Origin: Carnegiea gigantea
Taxonomy: Eukaryota; Streptophyta; Magnoliopsida; Caryophyllales; Cactaceae
Length of the DNA stretch: 64,000 nucleotides
Assembly (NCBI GenBank): GCA_029747015.1
Contig: JAKOGI010000139.1
Coordinates: 948,001-1,012,000 of the forward strand
Direction: 5' to 3'
The position numbers were made by a program, and so were the translations under genes. The notes beneath the pieces are model-generated. The model did not search any database. It saw only the letters and a program-made list of their open reading frames with translations, and was not told the origin of the DNA. This document shows, piece after piece, positions 46,608 through 60,500 of the stretch (position 1 is the stretch's first letter; the number at the start of each line of letters is the position of its first letter).

Positions 46608-48827
46608 CTCTGTTTGTCCATGGTGGCTCTGCAAAAACGCATCATTGGAATTCAGGAGACCTGACTCTTATGTAAAGATGTGCAGAATGGCCGGTCAAAT
46701 GCATTCAAACAAATGCCCATTTCATCTTCCAGACAGCTTGGTTTGAGGCCTACTGCTTATGACATTAGCTTCCGATTCGAATTTATTATGGGTTTTTTTT
46801 TAAAATTTTTTGGAGAGGATAACAAATTTATGACCCTATTACTGAATCTTCATTGTTGGATTCGTGTTTGTGTTGTGATTTGAGCGATAACTCTACTGTT
46901 GAGAGTTGTGGGAGGAGAAATTCCCTTTAGAGGCATGAATGTACTTGGTGACTTGTTTTTATCTTAGCTGCATTCTGCATTTTTATTTTGATTAGACCCT
47001 CTCTTTATTGGTGACCCTTTCCAAAATAAAGAACAAATTGCAGAATGTAGATCTTCCGAAACTGAAAGGTCAGGAAGTGGTAACAGCTCGGGATCGGGGG
47101 TAACATTGACAGGGTCGAGTCAAATTTTTGGACAAATGTGTCATTTGGTGTTTAAATCTCACATCTATTTTTCAAAAAAGTTCTTTCGACACTGGCTTTT
47201 TGGAAAAGAGATTAGTCCAAGAAGTGAATGCAAAGCTCTTTTAGCCAAACAGTATAATTAAGGATGTTAAATACAAGTTGATACAGCAAGGGTTTCACTT
47301 AAGCAAGCTGTGGCTTGTCGCTCCCAGTTTGGAGTTGGATCTAATGGCTCACAGTCCAAATAAACTAAGACCTGTTCACCTCCCACAGATTTTCTCAAAC
47401 AAGGGAAATTTATGCATCAAGATGTTTGAACCATGACACTAGGGATGGCGACCTGACTACTAAGGAAACCTTGGTAATCATTGCATCAAAGACACTTTTG
47501 TTAATTGTGGGGAGGTTCTATGCGAACTTCTTTAGATTTGAACTTTTTAATTGTCTAGTATTTTGTTAGAAAAGGTATATCGTGAGACATTTTGCTGTAA
47601 TTTTTTATAATTTAAGCAGAGAAAGATTGTTGAAAAGTGACTTTTTCATCATTGTTAAAAAGTGAATAGACATTAATTAAGGATTTGTTTGTATTTTGTT
47701 TTGACGTATATTATTATTAAAACTCATTGTCAAATATCTCGTAAACAAGTTTATGCTGCCCTTTTATGTGCGTATTTTAGATTGGAAAAAACCTGATTTG
47801 ATTCTTTGATATGGCTCATTCAATTATTAATTCAATCATAGCCCTTGATTATTGGCATAACCACATGGTAATTCTCCCCATGCATAGAGATATATGTAGA
47901 GATATTAACAGATATTACTTAAAACCCAAATTTTAATAAGGATTCTTAAAAATCAATTTTGATAAGGATTCTCAAAAATCATTCGTTAAATTAATGGCGA
48001 AATATAGTAAGGTTAAAATTCTTGTTGCAAGTTGCACCATTGTGCCAAAAATCCCCATACTTCAAATACAGGGCAAAAAGAGATAAATATTGTCACAAAA
48101 AGCTGAGTATTAGCTACATCTTGGACAAAAGAGCATTTTTTAATTAAAAAAATACACACACAATAGATTGTTTATGAGTACACTTGGGAAAAAAAAAAGG
48201 ATTTAAAATCTAATGAATGACCCAAACACAAATTTGAACTAACACACTGACATGCCAATTACACAAATTTGCTAATTAACTTCAACCCTAAAGTGTTCTC
48301 CTTTATAAGATAATTTTACTTGATCAAACATTAATTGTCCAAAAATTGACCCAAATCAATCTAATCCAAAAACAAAAAAAAGACCCAAACCAACCAAATC
48401 GAATTCCCTTCAACTAGAACATAATCCAACTCTAAATCAACACAATTGAAATAAAACCAAATGATCAATTTACGCACTCTATTTACAAGAATTTTTCTTC
48501 TACAAAAGTGTTTAGTTTTAATAATGAAAAAAGATATTAGATTATAAAGAATAGTCGAATTTTACAAACACACATGCACCCCAAAAAAAAAGAAAAAAAA
48601 TCCAATCAAGTAATTAAGAAAAGAAAAATCCTCTTCTCATCTGGGAGTATATTTCACACAGCCTCCACCCCAAAAAAAAAAAAAAAAACACTGGGAGTAT
48701 ATTTCATCCTAAAATTAGAATTAAGGCAAAAAAAAAAAAAAGACGAAATACAAAGGAGGCGGCCTAAAAAGTAAAAACACACTGATCAGACGATTACAGT
48801 CCAAAGAAATTCTTCCTTTTTTCGCCC
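46608..48827 (+). other. 3' UTR of the TMEM234-like gene, then intergenic DNA
   Basis: The first ~430 bases are probably 3' UTR, ending near AATAAA (47025). After that no gene or bounded repeat is seen. A-rich tracts and the doubled phrase 'ctgggagtatatttca' (48641 and 48692) occur just before the next gene's leader. Confidence 0.5.
47025..47030 (+). terminator. Polyadenylation signal of the TMEM234-like gene
   Basis: AATAAA lies about 418 bases after the stop codon, the first perfect match in this direction. Confidence 0.45.
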
Positions 48828-48845
48828 CTCTCTCTCTCTCTCTCT
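48828..48845 (+). promoter_or_regulatory. (CT)9 / GAGA motif at the head of the BPC gene
   Basis: Nine uninterrupted CT dinucleotides (GA on the - strand) lie in the presumed core promoter/leader of the downstream BASIC PENTACYSTEINE gene. Proteins of that family bind GA/CT repeats, so feedback by its own product is possible. That is inference. Confidence 0.5.
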
Positions 48846-51840
48846 GCCCCTCAATCCCAACTGTTCCTCCCTAAACTCATTTACTGCTACAATATTCCCC
48901 GACTCTCACCATTTATCACTCCTTCGATTTAGGGTTTCCATCTCCCCTATCTCTCCCCTTCTTCAATTTCCCCCTTATGCTATGGTATTCTTCTCTTCTC
49001 CGTAGTACTTGCATTTGATTGTTTTTTCCCCCTGTTATTTTTTTTGCTATGATTGTCATTTTCATCAGCATTATTGTTTATCCAAATTCGTATTTACTAT
49101 TGTCGTTTCAGTGTAGTGAATCGTTACTGTACTTGATTTTCTCAATTGTGGGTAGTTATTTGTGCTACTTCTTCGTTTGATTTTATATTTTGAGTTGTTT
49201 TAATCGTTGAAATGGAAGCTGGGTTTGACTGGGGTTTAGGGATTTTGGGGTTTTGTTGTCCTGATTGTTCTAGAGGCTTGCCTTGAGCTTGGTTTTGTTG
49301 AATTTTTGACAAATTTGAAGTGATCCTTTGTGCTTATCGCTGGATTCTTCTTTGTATCTATGGTTAAACTGAATTTGTTTGGATTTTTCATTTAAAGTTC
49401 CTGTGATCTGGTCCAATTTGGTACTTGGGATTTTAATTAAGACTTAGTTTATACTGTGAGGCATTCTGGATGGCGAAGTACTACTTGAAGTTCCAGGGCA
49501 AATAACTCGCCTCCTGCCATCCCTCAAATTCATCAAACTGGAAAATTTATTCTGCAGAACTAGAGATTCGCCATCGCATGTTGTGAAGAGGGAAGGGATT
49601 CTCTTATAGTCTTATTCAATAGTGATGATTGCTTTTTGTCCTGTAGTAATCTGGAATGCTTGATTAGGATATTTGGAGTTTTTCCCTGAATCAATCTGCG
49701 TCCCTCGGTGTACTTTTAACTTGCAAGCATAGTATACAACCTTCTACTGTTGTCTTTGCAGCAGTGTTGTCATTTGTCAGCATTGTTTAGTATCATTCTA
49801 TGAGTGCTGATACTTTGTTTCCTGTCATTGTACTGCTCCCCTCTTCAAAAGGTTTTAAAATTGTCAAAATGTTTAAATTGTTTTATGGTTCTCGGAAACA
49901 CTCTCCCTACAGATAGGGGTAAAGGTGTCTACATTTGGATCTCCCGGTACCTTGCTTTGGTGAATTCATGTTGGTTGTTCAGATTGGTTGTATTGCTACT
50001 TTGAAAGTATGATAGTAATATAGTTTGAAGAGTACACTTCTCTGGATTGAATGTTGGGCGTCGTTATTTCTGCTCCATGATATGAAATAAGTGATGGTTT
50101 TGCTCTGGTTAGTCGTCTTCTCTTAGGGCTGGCAGTGGTGTTCACCAGTCAATGGATGGAATTAATGTGGACCATCGTCTTGCTAGGAAATTCTAATTTG
50201 AACTTTTTGTATATTTTTCCTGGAGGTAGAGGGAATGTCTCTGGTAAACCAGTAGAAGTATGAGAATGATTTTTGGTCATAATTCTTGTATGTTTGCAGT
50301 GACGAATATTCTAAAGCCTTCGAAGGTATGACATCACACCTCTTGATAGATTTGTAACTCAGTTGTGAGGGTCTCCTGCACCTTTGGTCTTTCTAAAATA
50401 GTCATCAGGGATATAGGAGCTAACATGTCTACCTGGTTTAGTGTACATTGCTATAACCGTGGAGGGTGGCTGACTAATCTAACCAGTAGCACGTGATAAG
50501 AGTGGGATGAAGAGAAGAACAAGTCATCTTCATACTTTCTGTGCAGTTTAAAGTCGCTCAAAATTTTTGCGTTGTCTAGGTTTTGACGGAGATGCATGAA
50601 ATTTATCCGTCCAAGTTTTGGGTGTACGCCCCAAATTCCTTCGGTGGTTTATGGAAATTATTTTATTTCTATATTTTGGATTGAAGATTGGAAAGTTTAT
50701 GATTGGAATCCGAGACAAGATCTTATGGTTGAGAATATGTGAGATCTTCTCGGGTTGGTGCTTGGAGCCCAAGACATGATCCTATGGTTGAGATCTGCCT
50801 AGGATTGTTTTAGCTTCCTTAAAATACCCAGTTATTCAACCTTGATTGGTGTGGTCGACTCAGGTGCCTTTTGGCACGTCTGGAGTCACTTGTGCACAGT
50901 TTATTCCATTATTCTAATTTTGGTTGAGAGAGTTTTGTGTATGAGAGTTTGTGTGAGTTATAATCTCTATTTGGTTTATTCTCTACTCCTCTCTCATATA
51001 GTGGATTCGTTGGTTGCGCTCTTCGTGCCCCGTAGTTTTCCTCGTTGGGGTTTTCAGCGTTAAATCTTGAGTTCTGCTGTTTTAGTTTTGTTGACGTTTA
51101 TTTTCTCGATTATTTGTCATCCTGTTTCTGCTTCCGCTGATTAATTGCTAAATATCATCCATAATAAGTGGTATCAGAGCGATTTTTGACCGACACTAAC
51201 AAATCATGAGCATCATAGACCAGTCTAATTGGTATTCTCAGAAGTCAGATGTATGGTTGCTTTAAAAGCTTGTGCCTCCTCCATTAGAGTGTTCAAATGC
51301 CTATTATCCATTGCCTTTGGATTAATGTTTACTAATTGTTATATTCTTTCAATTATGATTGGACTGCAAGAAGCTGCTAAAGTAGGAGACCGACATGGTC
51401 GATCAAGGTCACTGTATCTGATGGAATTATATATTTCTATGGAAAGTTGACGTATGGTTTGATTGTAATTGAGTTCTTCTCCTCCATCACTACAATTTCT
51501 ATTTCAGCAACACTGCAATCGGGGCAATTTGTTCAGGAGGTCATTTTAAATCATCTGTCATAAGATTTCCAGAATATGGTATAAACATGCTAGGTCTCAT
51601 GTATGATATTGTTTGGTTTCAGAGTGCAAGCTTCTGACGCGTGGCTGAAAGAGAGGTATGACTTTTCTATCCTTTCTTGTTGATGTTATGGCTTCCTTTT
51701 CCCCCTTCTCCTATTCTTTTAAATTTTGTTTTGCTGGCTGTGATATTCAATCTGTATTAGTCAGCTGAGACAGGCCGTGGCAGCGAGGCTGAAGGGACTA
51801 ACCTAAGTGAGCCGTTACCGCTATCTTCTTGGGCTTTACA
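48846..51840 (+). other. Presumed intron-containing 5' leader of the BPC gene
   Basis: No protein-coding exon is recognised. Pyrimidine-rich leader DNA runs to a possible donor near 48980 (ctatg|gtattc). A small exon-like segment at 51623-51655 has a good acceptor (tttcag) and donor (gagag|gtatg). A final non-coding exon may start near 51765 (gtcag|ctgag) and run to the ATG at 51841. Long leader introns are known for group II BPC genes. Alternatively part of this is simply intergenic. Confidence 0.4.
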
Positions 51841-53115
51841 ATGGATGACCATCGTGAGAATGGAAGACACAAGCCAGAAATGTATAAAGCGCCACAGAGC
51901 CAGGTATAGAGACATAAAATTTGTAATGAGGAATGTTCACTTTTTTCATGGGTGTAGATTAAAATCCTCATGTTTACAGAAAATCACTTAAATTTTTCCA
52001 GAACTTAGGCAGGTACTACATTTGCATTTACGCCTATATTAGATATTTGTATGTGAATCTGAGTTATATAGCCACCACGTGGAATTCCTCACCTTTGTGC
52101 TGATTCACGCATGTTGGGACTAGCAAATAGTGTGATTATTGTGTTCTAATCTAATTGACTGAGATGTGCCTCCTATGTTTGGTTTCAGTGGTTAATGCAA
52201 CAGCCACAGTCAATGAAGCATATAATGTCCATAATGGCTGAAAGAGATGCTGCAATCCAGGAAAGAAACATGGCTATTAGCGAGAAAAATAAAGCTTTGG
52301 AAGAGAGGGATCTGGCTATAATGCAGCGGAATACTGCCATCCAGGAAAGGAACGAGGCCATAATGGAGAGGGATAATGCCTTAGCAGCACTGCAATTCAG
52401 ACAAAATTCTATGAATGGTAATAATTCCTGCCCAGCTGGATGCCAAATATCACGTGGTGTAAAACATGGCCACCATCCTCAGCAACATGTACAGCATTCC
52501 TCTCATGTGGGTGAAGCTTCTTATGAAGGACGAGATGTTCAGGTTCCTGATGCGCACCCACTGTCACCCGCCCCTGATAGCACAAAAACACGTAAAGTCA
52601 AACGAACAAAGGAACCCAATGCAATGTCTCCCAACAAGAAATCCAAACCAGGGCGCAAGGTGAAGAAAGAAGGTGAGGACTTGAATAGAATGATGTTCTC
52701 CAAGCCACAAGAATGGAAGGGAATGCAGGATATGGGGGGCAGTGATGGTTATAAGCAGCTGGGTGGGTCAAAACCCGATTGGAAGGGCCCGGATCTCGGA
52801 TTGAACCAAGTGGCATTTGATGAGTCATCTATGCCGCCGCCTGTTTGCTCTTGCACAGGGGTGTATCGTCAGTGCTACAAATGGGGCAATGGAGGTTGGC
52901 AATCTTCATGCTGCACTACCACCGTGTCCATGTACCCATTGCCTTCAGTTCCTAACAAACGGCATGCTCGAGTTGGTGGCCGAAAGATGAGTGGAAGTGC
53001 TTTTAGCAAACTGCTAAGCAGGCTCGCTGCGAATGGGCATGATCTATCAACACCTGTTGATCTCAAGGATCACTGGGCAAAGCACGGGACTAATCGCTAC
53101 ATCACCATCAGGTAG
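51841..53115 (+). CDS. BPC6: BASIC PENTACYSTEINE (BBR/BPC) GAGA-binding factor, group II
   Basis: Coding exons 51841-51903 and 52189-53115 join in phase 0 (CAG|TGG) to give 329 residues. The N-terminus [11 protein letters not shown] and WLMQQ motif are typical of group II (BPC4/BPC6). Residues ~38-90 repeat the pattern [11 protein letters not shown] / [13 protein letters not shown], an alanine-zipper coiled coil used for dimerisation. A Lys/Arg-rich nuclear localisation region lies at ~154-182. The C-terminal DNA-binding domain begins near residue 235 (MPPPVCSC) with the five signature cysteines at 241, 243, 250, 262 and 263, followed by [15 protein letters not shown] and a TNRYITIR end. The family binds GA/CT repeats and recruits Polycomb-type repressors. 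Starting at the internal Met of exon 2 would lose the conserved N-terminus. BPC6 is a best guess within the group. Confidence 0.93.
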
Positions 53116-53824
53116 CATACTAGAATATTAGACATTTGGATTTTGGTAAGATGAAGATAACTCTATCTCCATCATCATCACCAATGTACCTGGTCTATAG
53201 GAGCTCAGGAAGGATTTAAATGGCAGACTTGAAGAAACATGATGATTCGCAATTTCAGCCTAAAATTTGCCCTTATCAAGCTTTCCCTTGCCTTCAATGC
53301 CCGTAATTGCTGCGTTCATCTGTCATTGGCGTTTATCTTTGATATTCCTTCTCAGAAAGTGATGGTGGCTGAAGAACTGTTGAAGGGAACTTGCATATTG
53401 TAGAAATTGTCGTCATCCTGTGAAAGTCTAATTGTAAATTAGTCGTGGTTTTCATCGGTAGGTACGTGAGCATGCATGGTGGGTAACTCGAGATCTTAGT
53501 GTAAGATTGTCATTAGCTGGGAAAGAAGTGCTTTGTCCCGGCGGCATTCATAAAACTACTTACTTGCCTAAATTTCATGTTTTGTTGTGTAATTTTGATT
53601 GTACCATGGTTGGTTGTTTGGATTGGTCTTTTGATTCCGGTTTGCATATTGCTTCTAGAGAGTGAAGCCATACTATGGGAGAGTGTTGCAGTGTCGCTCA
53701 CATGTTCAGTCTACGTGCTGAAATTCTGCTTCTGCTCACAACTCAATGCGACTGAAGCAAGTATGAATGTGTGCTCTGTCTTTCCCCCTTCTTGTCTGCA
53801 TTCAGTGTGAACCGTGAAGCAACG

Positions 53825-53830
53825 AATAAA
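53825..53830 (+). terminator. Polyadenylation signal of the BPC gene
   Basis: AATAAA about 710 bases after the stop codon. Nothing coding is seen in between, so the interval reads as a long 3' UTR. Confidence 0.4.
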
Positions 53831-55566
53831 AGCGTAACTGGGGAAATTTTAGGTTCAATTTTTTGTGACATCAAAATTCTTCACTAGTTGAAATGACAAA
53901 CACAGGAAGTCTTAGTGATTCAGGAAATGGCAATCGACCCACTAAAGAATCTTAACCGTGAAGATTTTATGCTGTGAGAAAATATAGATGGCAAAATGAG
54001 GATGAACCTATTTGTTTCAATTGTAAGATAGAAGGAACGGTAAAGACTTATAGGTAATTATAAGAAGCTGCATAGAATTGCCTATAGGATAAATTTATAA
54101 AGTTATAAGGGATGATATGCAGTTGTAAAAAACTAAGGACCTATTCTTTTCAATATCATATGTAAATATCATTAGTATTAATACTGATTAACTTTAGTCA
54201 CATTTTCTAGTTATAATTTTAACCTTGATTATCACTCATCAATAATAAGTTACTTAAGATAATTGAAATAACAATCCCTAAATAAGACCATCTAGTGAAA
54301 TGAACAAGTCCCAGAAGCCTTATGTATGTAAGTAATGTTACATAGCCATTAGCCAATCTTTACCAATGTCTTAGTGATTTCTTTCTCTCATCACACATGG
54401 GGGCCTACCTCTGTTGCAAAGTTGACTCCTACTACAAAAACCACAAATTCAAATCCCATTGTAATTTTGTAGTTCTTCACTGAACAAACTGATGGATTTC
54501 AACGTTCATTATAATTTACACTGTCGGTTAAGGAGTGTTAAGGTTATACTAGTAATTAAACTGAGACTATGACTTCTTATATTAGTTAATTCCAATGCAA
54601 CGTACCAGTAAATAGTAATTTACATTGTTAGTTAAGTAATTTTATCAATAATATAGAAATAATTGTCATATAAATTTCATGTACACCGAAATTTCTTAGC
54701 TCTATTGCACTGGTAGAGAATTGGAATCCTTTTTTTAGCCCACCTAACCTCATTTTGCTACCAATCACGTAATATACCAGAGAGTTACAGGCAGTGGGGG
54801 AGCCACAATAGTGCAAGGCGTCAAACTGTCAATTGACACCCCAGGTTTTTCAATGATAGAGTTTATGTCAGTAGCCGAGCTTTTGTATTAGCATTACTAG
54901 TTTAGGCTGTTGGCAAGGTGCCTCAATTATGTTGGTCATGTGTTCAACGCTTGGGTTTACAACAGGCTTTGCTTTTTTTCTTATACTGTGCCCTTTTCTT
55001 TTCTTTATTTTTTATTGGGAAAATTGACGCTAATAATCTGAACTATCGGGGTGTCGACACAAATAATCTTGCATGAGAAATTATAGTACATAGTTTGACC
55101 TTTGACCTTATTTTTTATAAATAGTCTGATCTAAGAAAATTCATGTCAGCGCATAATTGAGTCAAGCTCACCTAAACTCCTTACTAGTATACTTACAAAA
55201 AAAAAGGTCAAATGTCAGACTGTTCGCTATAATTTCCTTTTTTATTTCAAATTCAGTTAGCCCTAATTTTCTTTTTCTTTTTTATTTCAAATTCCCCCAG
55301 TACTAATTCTAGTTTATAATCATGCTCTTTGCAATTTACTTTATTTAACTTAAATTTTGTCTAATGATTATGCTAATATTATTTTGAAAATGGCCAAATG
55401 GGAACTATGCTAATACTATTTTGGAGATGGCCAAATGGGAACTAAATTTAGTAAACTTGTGAATTCGAAAATCGAACTTGGAGTTTGAAGATGAAATTTG
55501 ATGGATTTGGGATCTCTCGTAAGTTTAATACTATATTATTGCTATGTAGAGTACTGAAAATATAAG
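53831..55566. other. Intergenic DNA with remnants of repeats
   Basis: No gene seen. A segment at ~54790-54970 ('gggggagccacaatagtgcaagg...') has the flavour of transposon end sequence but is not assignable. A 37-bp unit containing 'GGCCAAATGGGAAC' is tandemly repeated at 55369-55442. The 5' UTR of LINE B may lie in the last few hundred bases. Confidence 0.4.
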
Positions 55567-56967
55567 ATGACATTGATGAGCTCCCAGAGAGAGATTGCTC
55601 TCTCCCCCCAAGAACTCGACCTAGTCAACCGCTCCAATAAAAAAATCAAACGCAACGCAGAGGGGGAATCCATTATCCAGGACGATGATGCTGCACCCAT
55701 GGAGATGGAAAGGAACACTGATAATGGACAGCAACAGGAAGTCCCGATGAACTTTCAACCACCACCTAAGGCCTCCTTCCGGGACACTCTGGCAAAGAAC
55801 AACCCAAATCTGGTGTACTCGTCGTTTTCCAACCCAGTTTGGCATGAAGAGGACGTGGACTACGGCACATCTGATGATGATGAACTTGACCCAAGTTGGG
55901 AAGGAGACCCAAGATGCCCCACAATACATCTCTCCAAAGCACAAAAACACCGCTTCAGACAGCCGTGGAGGAATGCCATCATCATCAAGATGTTTGAGAA
56001 AGGCGTCGGTTTTTTAAGGTTACAACGTAGCCTCAAAACCAAGTGGAAACTCAAAGGCCACTTCTCCTTAATCGACATTGGATGCGACTACTACATCACC
56101 CGTTTCACCAATGTGGAGGATTATCACCACGTACTCACCCAAGGACCCTGGCTAATCAGTGATAACTACCTAACAATCCGCAGGTGGGTCCCGAACTTTG
56201 TACCGGACGAAACTCCAATATGATTTCTAACTACATGGATCCGTATCCCCAATATAAGTATTGAATATTTCGATTGGAAATTTCTGGCAATGATTGGATC
56301 CAAAGTAGGACGAGTTATTGGCATAGACCAAACCACGGCCAATGCAAATAGGGGCCGATTCTCTCGATTAAGCATGGAAGTAGACCTTTCCAAACCCTTG
56401 TTATCCAAATTCCGTTGACGAGGTCGGGTATGGAGGATACAATATGAAGGGATTAAATTCATTTGCTTCAAGTGTGGAAAGGTAGGTCATCGAGAGGAAC
56501 ACTACCTCACCTTTCCCCCACCAGAGGATTCATGTCCGAGTATTCATGAAACAGCAACTCGGAATGACCTAACACAAGCCATCCCCATGTCCAGGCCTGA
56601 ATGCATGAAGGAATTCAGGCCATGGATGCAAGTTAGAAAACCTACCAGGAAGAAGACTACCCGAACGAATGCTTCCAATGTTAAGGACAAGACAGGACCC
56701 ATTCACGATGCACCCACAAGCACCCATGCTATGACCCGACCCGTGAACTCGAAAGGCGAAAAAGGAAACAACAAAGATCAAGGAATGGTTACCAACCTAG
56801 GCAAACAATCTTTGGCAAGTGGATCTCAGTATACAATATTGGAAAATATTGAGGAGGATAATATTGTCGAAAATAACCACTATGAGGATTTGGAAATTAC
56901 CCCATCACCAAAAACTGACACTCTAGTGGAGGGCGTACCAGCGCAAAACCAGGAGCAAATCACGTAA
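55567..56967 (+). pseudogene. LINE B ORF1 (DUF4283 / zinc-knuckle RNA-binding protein)
   Basis: One reading frame runs through 55567-56967 with only two in-frame TGA stops (56221 and about 56416). The N-terminal part is acidic and low-complexity. A DUF4283-type domain follows (FLRLQRSLKTKWKLKG, DIGCDYYITRF, GPWLISDNYLTIRRW), then a CCHC knuckle CFKCGKVGHREEHY near 56468-56510 whose last Cys is Tyr. The family coats LINE RNA. The two stops and the lost Cys make it non-functional. Confidence 0.82.
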
Positions 56968-57575
56968 CATGATGTCGCAAGCGATGCTATGCGGGATTCC
57001 CAAACCCTGCACGAAGTCAACCCGGAGAAGTTAGAGGCCATCCTGAGAGACAACTTATTGACAACGGACTCAATTACTGGGCCAGGCAATGGGACCTCTA
57101 AAGAACGGACTGCCCTCAAGAAACCTTCCTACACATGATCTCCACTAAGCCCATGCAACCCCCCCATGCTCACCACCTAAACCAAGACCACCCCCCTCGG
57201 CCCGCCAAGTTACAAGCCCGTCCAACTCCATAGACGCCGGAGCACACCAACCCACAAGGAAAACCTTCACACGCAGTCCAACAAACCAACGTTAAGGCCC
57301 AACTCTATGCAGCTCCATCGTCCATCTCCCTATCACCGGCACAAGACCACTATTCTGAGCTTGGCTACCCACCCTCACCACTTCAATGATCCACCAATAC
57401 ATGAACATGGAATCCTTCAACCCGCGGAAGTGGAACTTTCATCTCGTTTACATGATCAGAGAGCATTTTGCAACACTCACGAACCATGCCCTAACTTAAA
57501 TGAGATGGTTGGATAAGATGAAGATATGTCAGACTCTGATGGCAGCCCCACTGGGTACTTCGAACATGCAAACCA

Positions 57576-60500
57576 ATGAAGCTTAGTGCTTCCTCCTCCC
57601 CTCTGCTAGTTTTTATGGATAGACAGAATTCAACTTCCAGAAGCAACTCCATAATGGTATGGAACTGTCAAGGTGCCGGAAGCAAAGCTTTCTTCAACAC
57701 ATTGGCGGAACTTCTTCGGAGATATGATTCCTCAATCCTCGCTTTGGTCAAGACCAAAATTAGCGGCACTCTTGCCGACGATGTTTGTAGGCGTTTAAAA
57801 TTTGATGGCATTTACAGAATGGAAGCCCAGGGCTTCCGTGGAGGGATTTGGGTATTATGGAAAATCGACATTATTGACCTGAAACTCATCAAGTTGGATA
57901 CCCAATTTGTTACAATGGAGGTGACTCAAACAGGAATACAACCCTGGCTCTTCACTGCTATCTATGCCAGCCCAAATGAAACACTTCGTCAGGGTCTCTG
58001 GATGGAGCTTCATACTTTTGGTCTCTCTTACAGCAGCCCTTGGTTGCTCGCTGGAGATTTCAACGACACCAAAAACATAGAGGAACGGTTCAACTGCAGC
58101 GAAGATCTTACTAGAAGGTGTAACAACTTCAACCTATGGATTGAGAACACACAGTTACTGGACTTGGGATTTTCTGGACCGCGTTTTACGTGGGCTAGAG
58201 GATAGTCAGTGGCAACCAGAAAATATACCCATCTTGATCGTGGCCTTTGCAATACACATTGGACGGTACTCTTTGAGGAGGGAAGTATTCGTCACCTGCT
58301 TCAAAATAAGTCGGACCACAGTCCCATACTTATAGCCCCCCACGGATTCACCCCTCTCCAAACTGCTCTACACCCCTTCTGGTTCCAAGCTGTATGGCTA
58401 ACACACCCAACTTTCGAAGATTATTTAAAGAAGAGCTGGAAACAGCGCGTGCCACTTTATCCGCTTCTCGCTCAGGCCGCGACTGATTTAGAGATATGGA
58501 ATAAATCAGTTTTCGGCAACTTATTCCACAGGAAACGTGAGATTTGGGCTTGACTAGAAGGCATACAGAAAAGACTTCCCCAACATCAAAATAGACATCT
58601 CCTAAATCTGCAAGCTCAGCTTCAAAAAGACTTGGACACTGTCCTTGAACAATTAGAAATTTTTTGGTTTCAAAAATCCACGTCAGAGGCTATTCGGGAC
58701 GGTGATAGAAACACCCAATTCTACCATCTCTCCACCATCATTCGCCAAAAGATCAATAGAATCGAACTCCTCCAAGACCAAAATGGTAATTGGATCGAAG
58801 ACTAATCAGCTCTCCAAGAAATGGTGAGAAAATATTTTAGGGATATTTTTACGGATGACAATCCTCCTTACACACCCTTCAGCCTCCCTGTAAATCGCTA
58901 TCCAAGGCTAACAGATGCAGAACTGCGGGAACTAGAGAGGCCATTCACAGGAAGAGAATTCTGTAAAGCCCTTTTTGATATGAACCCGTACAAAGCGCCG
59001 GGCCCAGAAGGTTTTCATGCACTATTCTACCAATGGTTTTGGGACGTCACGGGCCATCAACTTACCCAACTTGCTATTAACGTACTTGGAGGCCACTCGC
59101 TTCAAGAAGGGCTCAATGAAACTCTCTTGGTTCTTATTCCGAAGACTGAGAATCCCCAAATTGTGAACCAGTTTCGACCCATTGGGCTGTGCAACGTCTC
59201 ATACAAAGTCATCACAAAAGCCATTGTGGGTCGACTAAACCCATCCTGGAAAAAGTTATTGTGCCAACCTAGGCAAGTTTCATGCCTAATAGACAGATCA
59301 TGGACAATACTATCATCGTCCAAGAAATGTTGCATTCGATGAGATGCAAACAAGGCTCAAAAGGTCTTATGGCGATTAAAATTGATTTGGAAACAGCGTA
59401 TGATCGACTCCGATGGCAATTCATACGCGAATCACTACTTGATATTGGCATACCCATCAAACTGGTAGAAGTCATCATGGCATGCTTGGATAGCTCCGAC
59501 TTCAGCATACTCAATAATGGAGAAAAAACTGCCCCTTTTAAACCAACCAGAGGAGTCTGGCAGGGGGACCTTTTATCCCCTTACCTTTTTATGCTGTGCA
59601 TCGAACGACTTAATCACCTCATTCGAGAGGCGGTTGATTGTGGAGCCTGGAAACCCATTGCGGCGAGCTGAGGAGGGCCGTTATTATCCAACCTATTCTT
59701 TGCGGATGACCTCATTCTGTTTGGAGAGGCAACAAAGGAACAAGCTACGGTGATAAAAGAATTGCCTCGAACAATTCTACAATGCATCGGGCCAAAAGGT
59801 TAGCCTTAACAAATCCATGGTGTATTTTTCCAAGAACACATGCGACGACATCAAGCAAGTAATCAGCAGGAAGTTGGAAATTCCAATCACTCATGATCTT
59901 GGCAAGTATCTTGGACTACCCGCCATACATGGGAGAGTCACCAGACACAAAACCATCTCAGAAAGGGTCACTAAACGGCTAGCAGGATGGAAATCACACA
60001 CCCTGTCCATGGCTGGGCGAGCCGCCTTAATCCAGTCTACCATTGCGTCTATACCCTCCTATGCCATGCAAACAGTAAGACTGCCCCGATCCTTATGTGA
60101 TGAGATCGATAGGAAATCCAGGAGATTCCTATGGGGTAGAATGGAACAAATGAGACGTATCCACAATGTCTCATGGGGTCAAATCCTAAAATCCAAACAA
60201 AATGGAGGACTCGGGTTTCAAGCCATGAGAGAAACTAATGCCGCCTTTCTCACCAAGCTAGGATGGCGACTTTTAGTGGAAAAAGATAAGCTATGGTCCC
60301 AAGTCCTACGGACCAAGTATTGCTAATCGCGATGTGATATTGATATGTTTCAGCCCAAAGAAGATGCTTCAAACAATTGGTGAGGAATTCTTGAAAATGT
60401 GAATTTCCTTAAACAAGGCCTAAGATCTGAGATAGGTAGTGTAAGGCATACTCTATTCTAGTATCACAACTGGGTAGCTACTACTCCTCTTGCTTAACAT

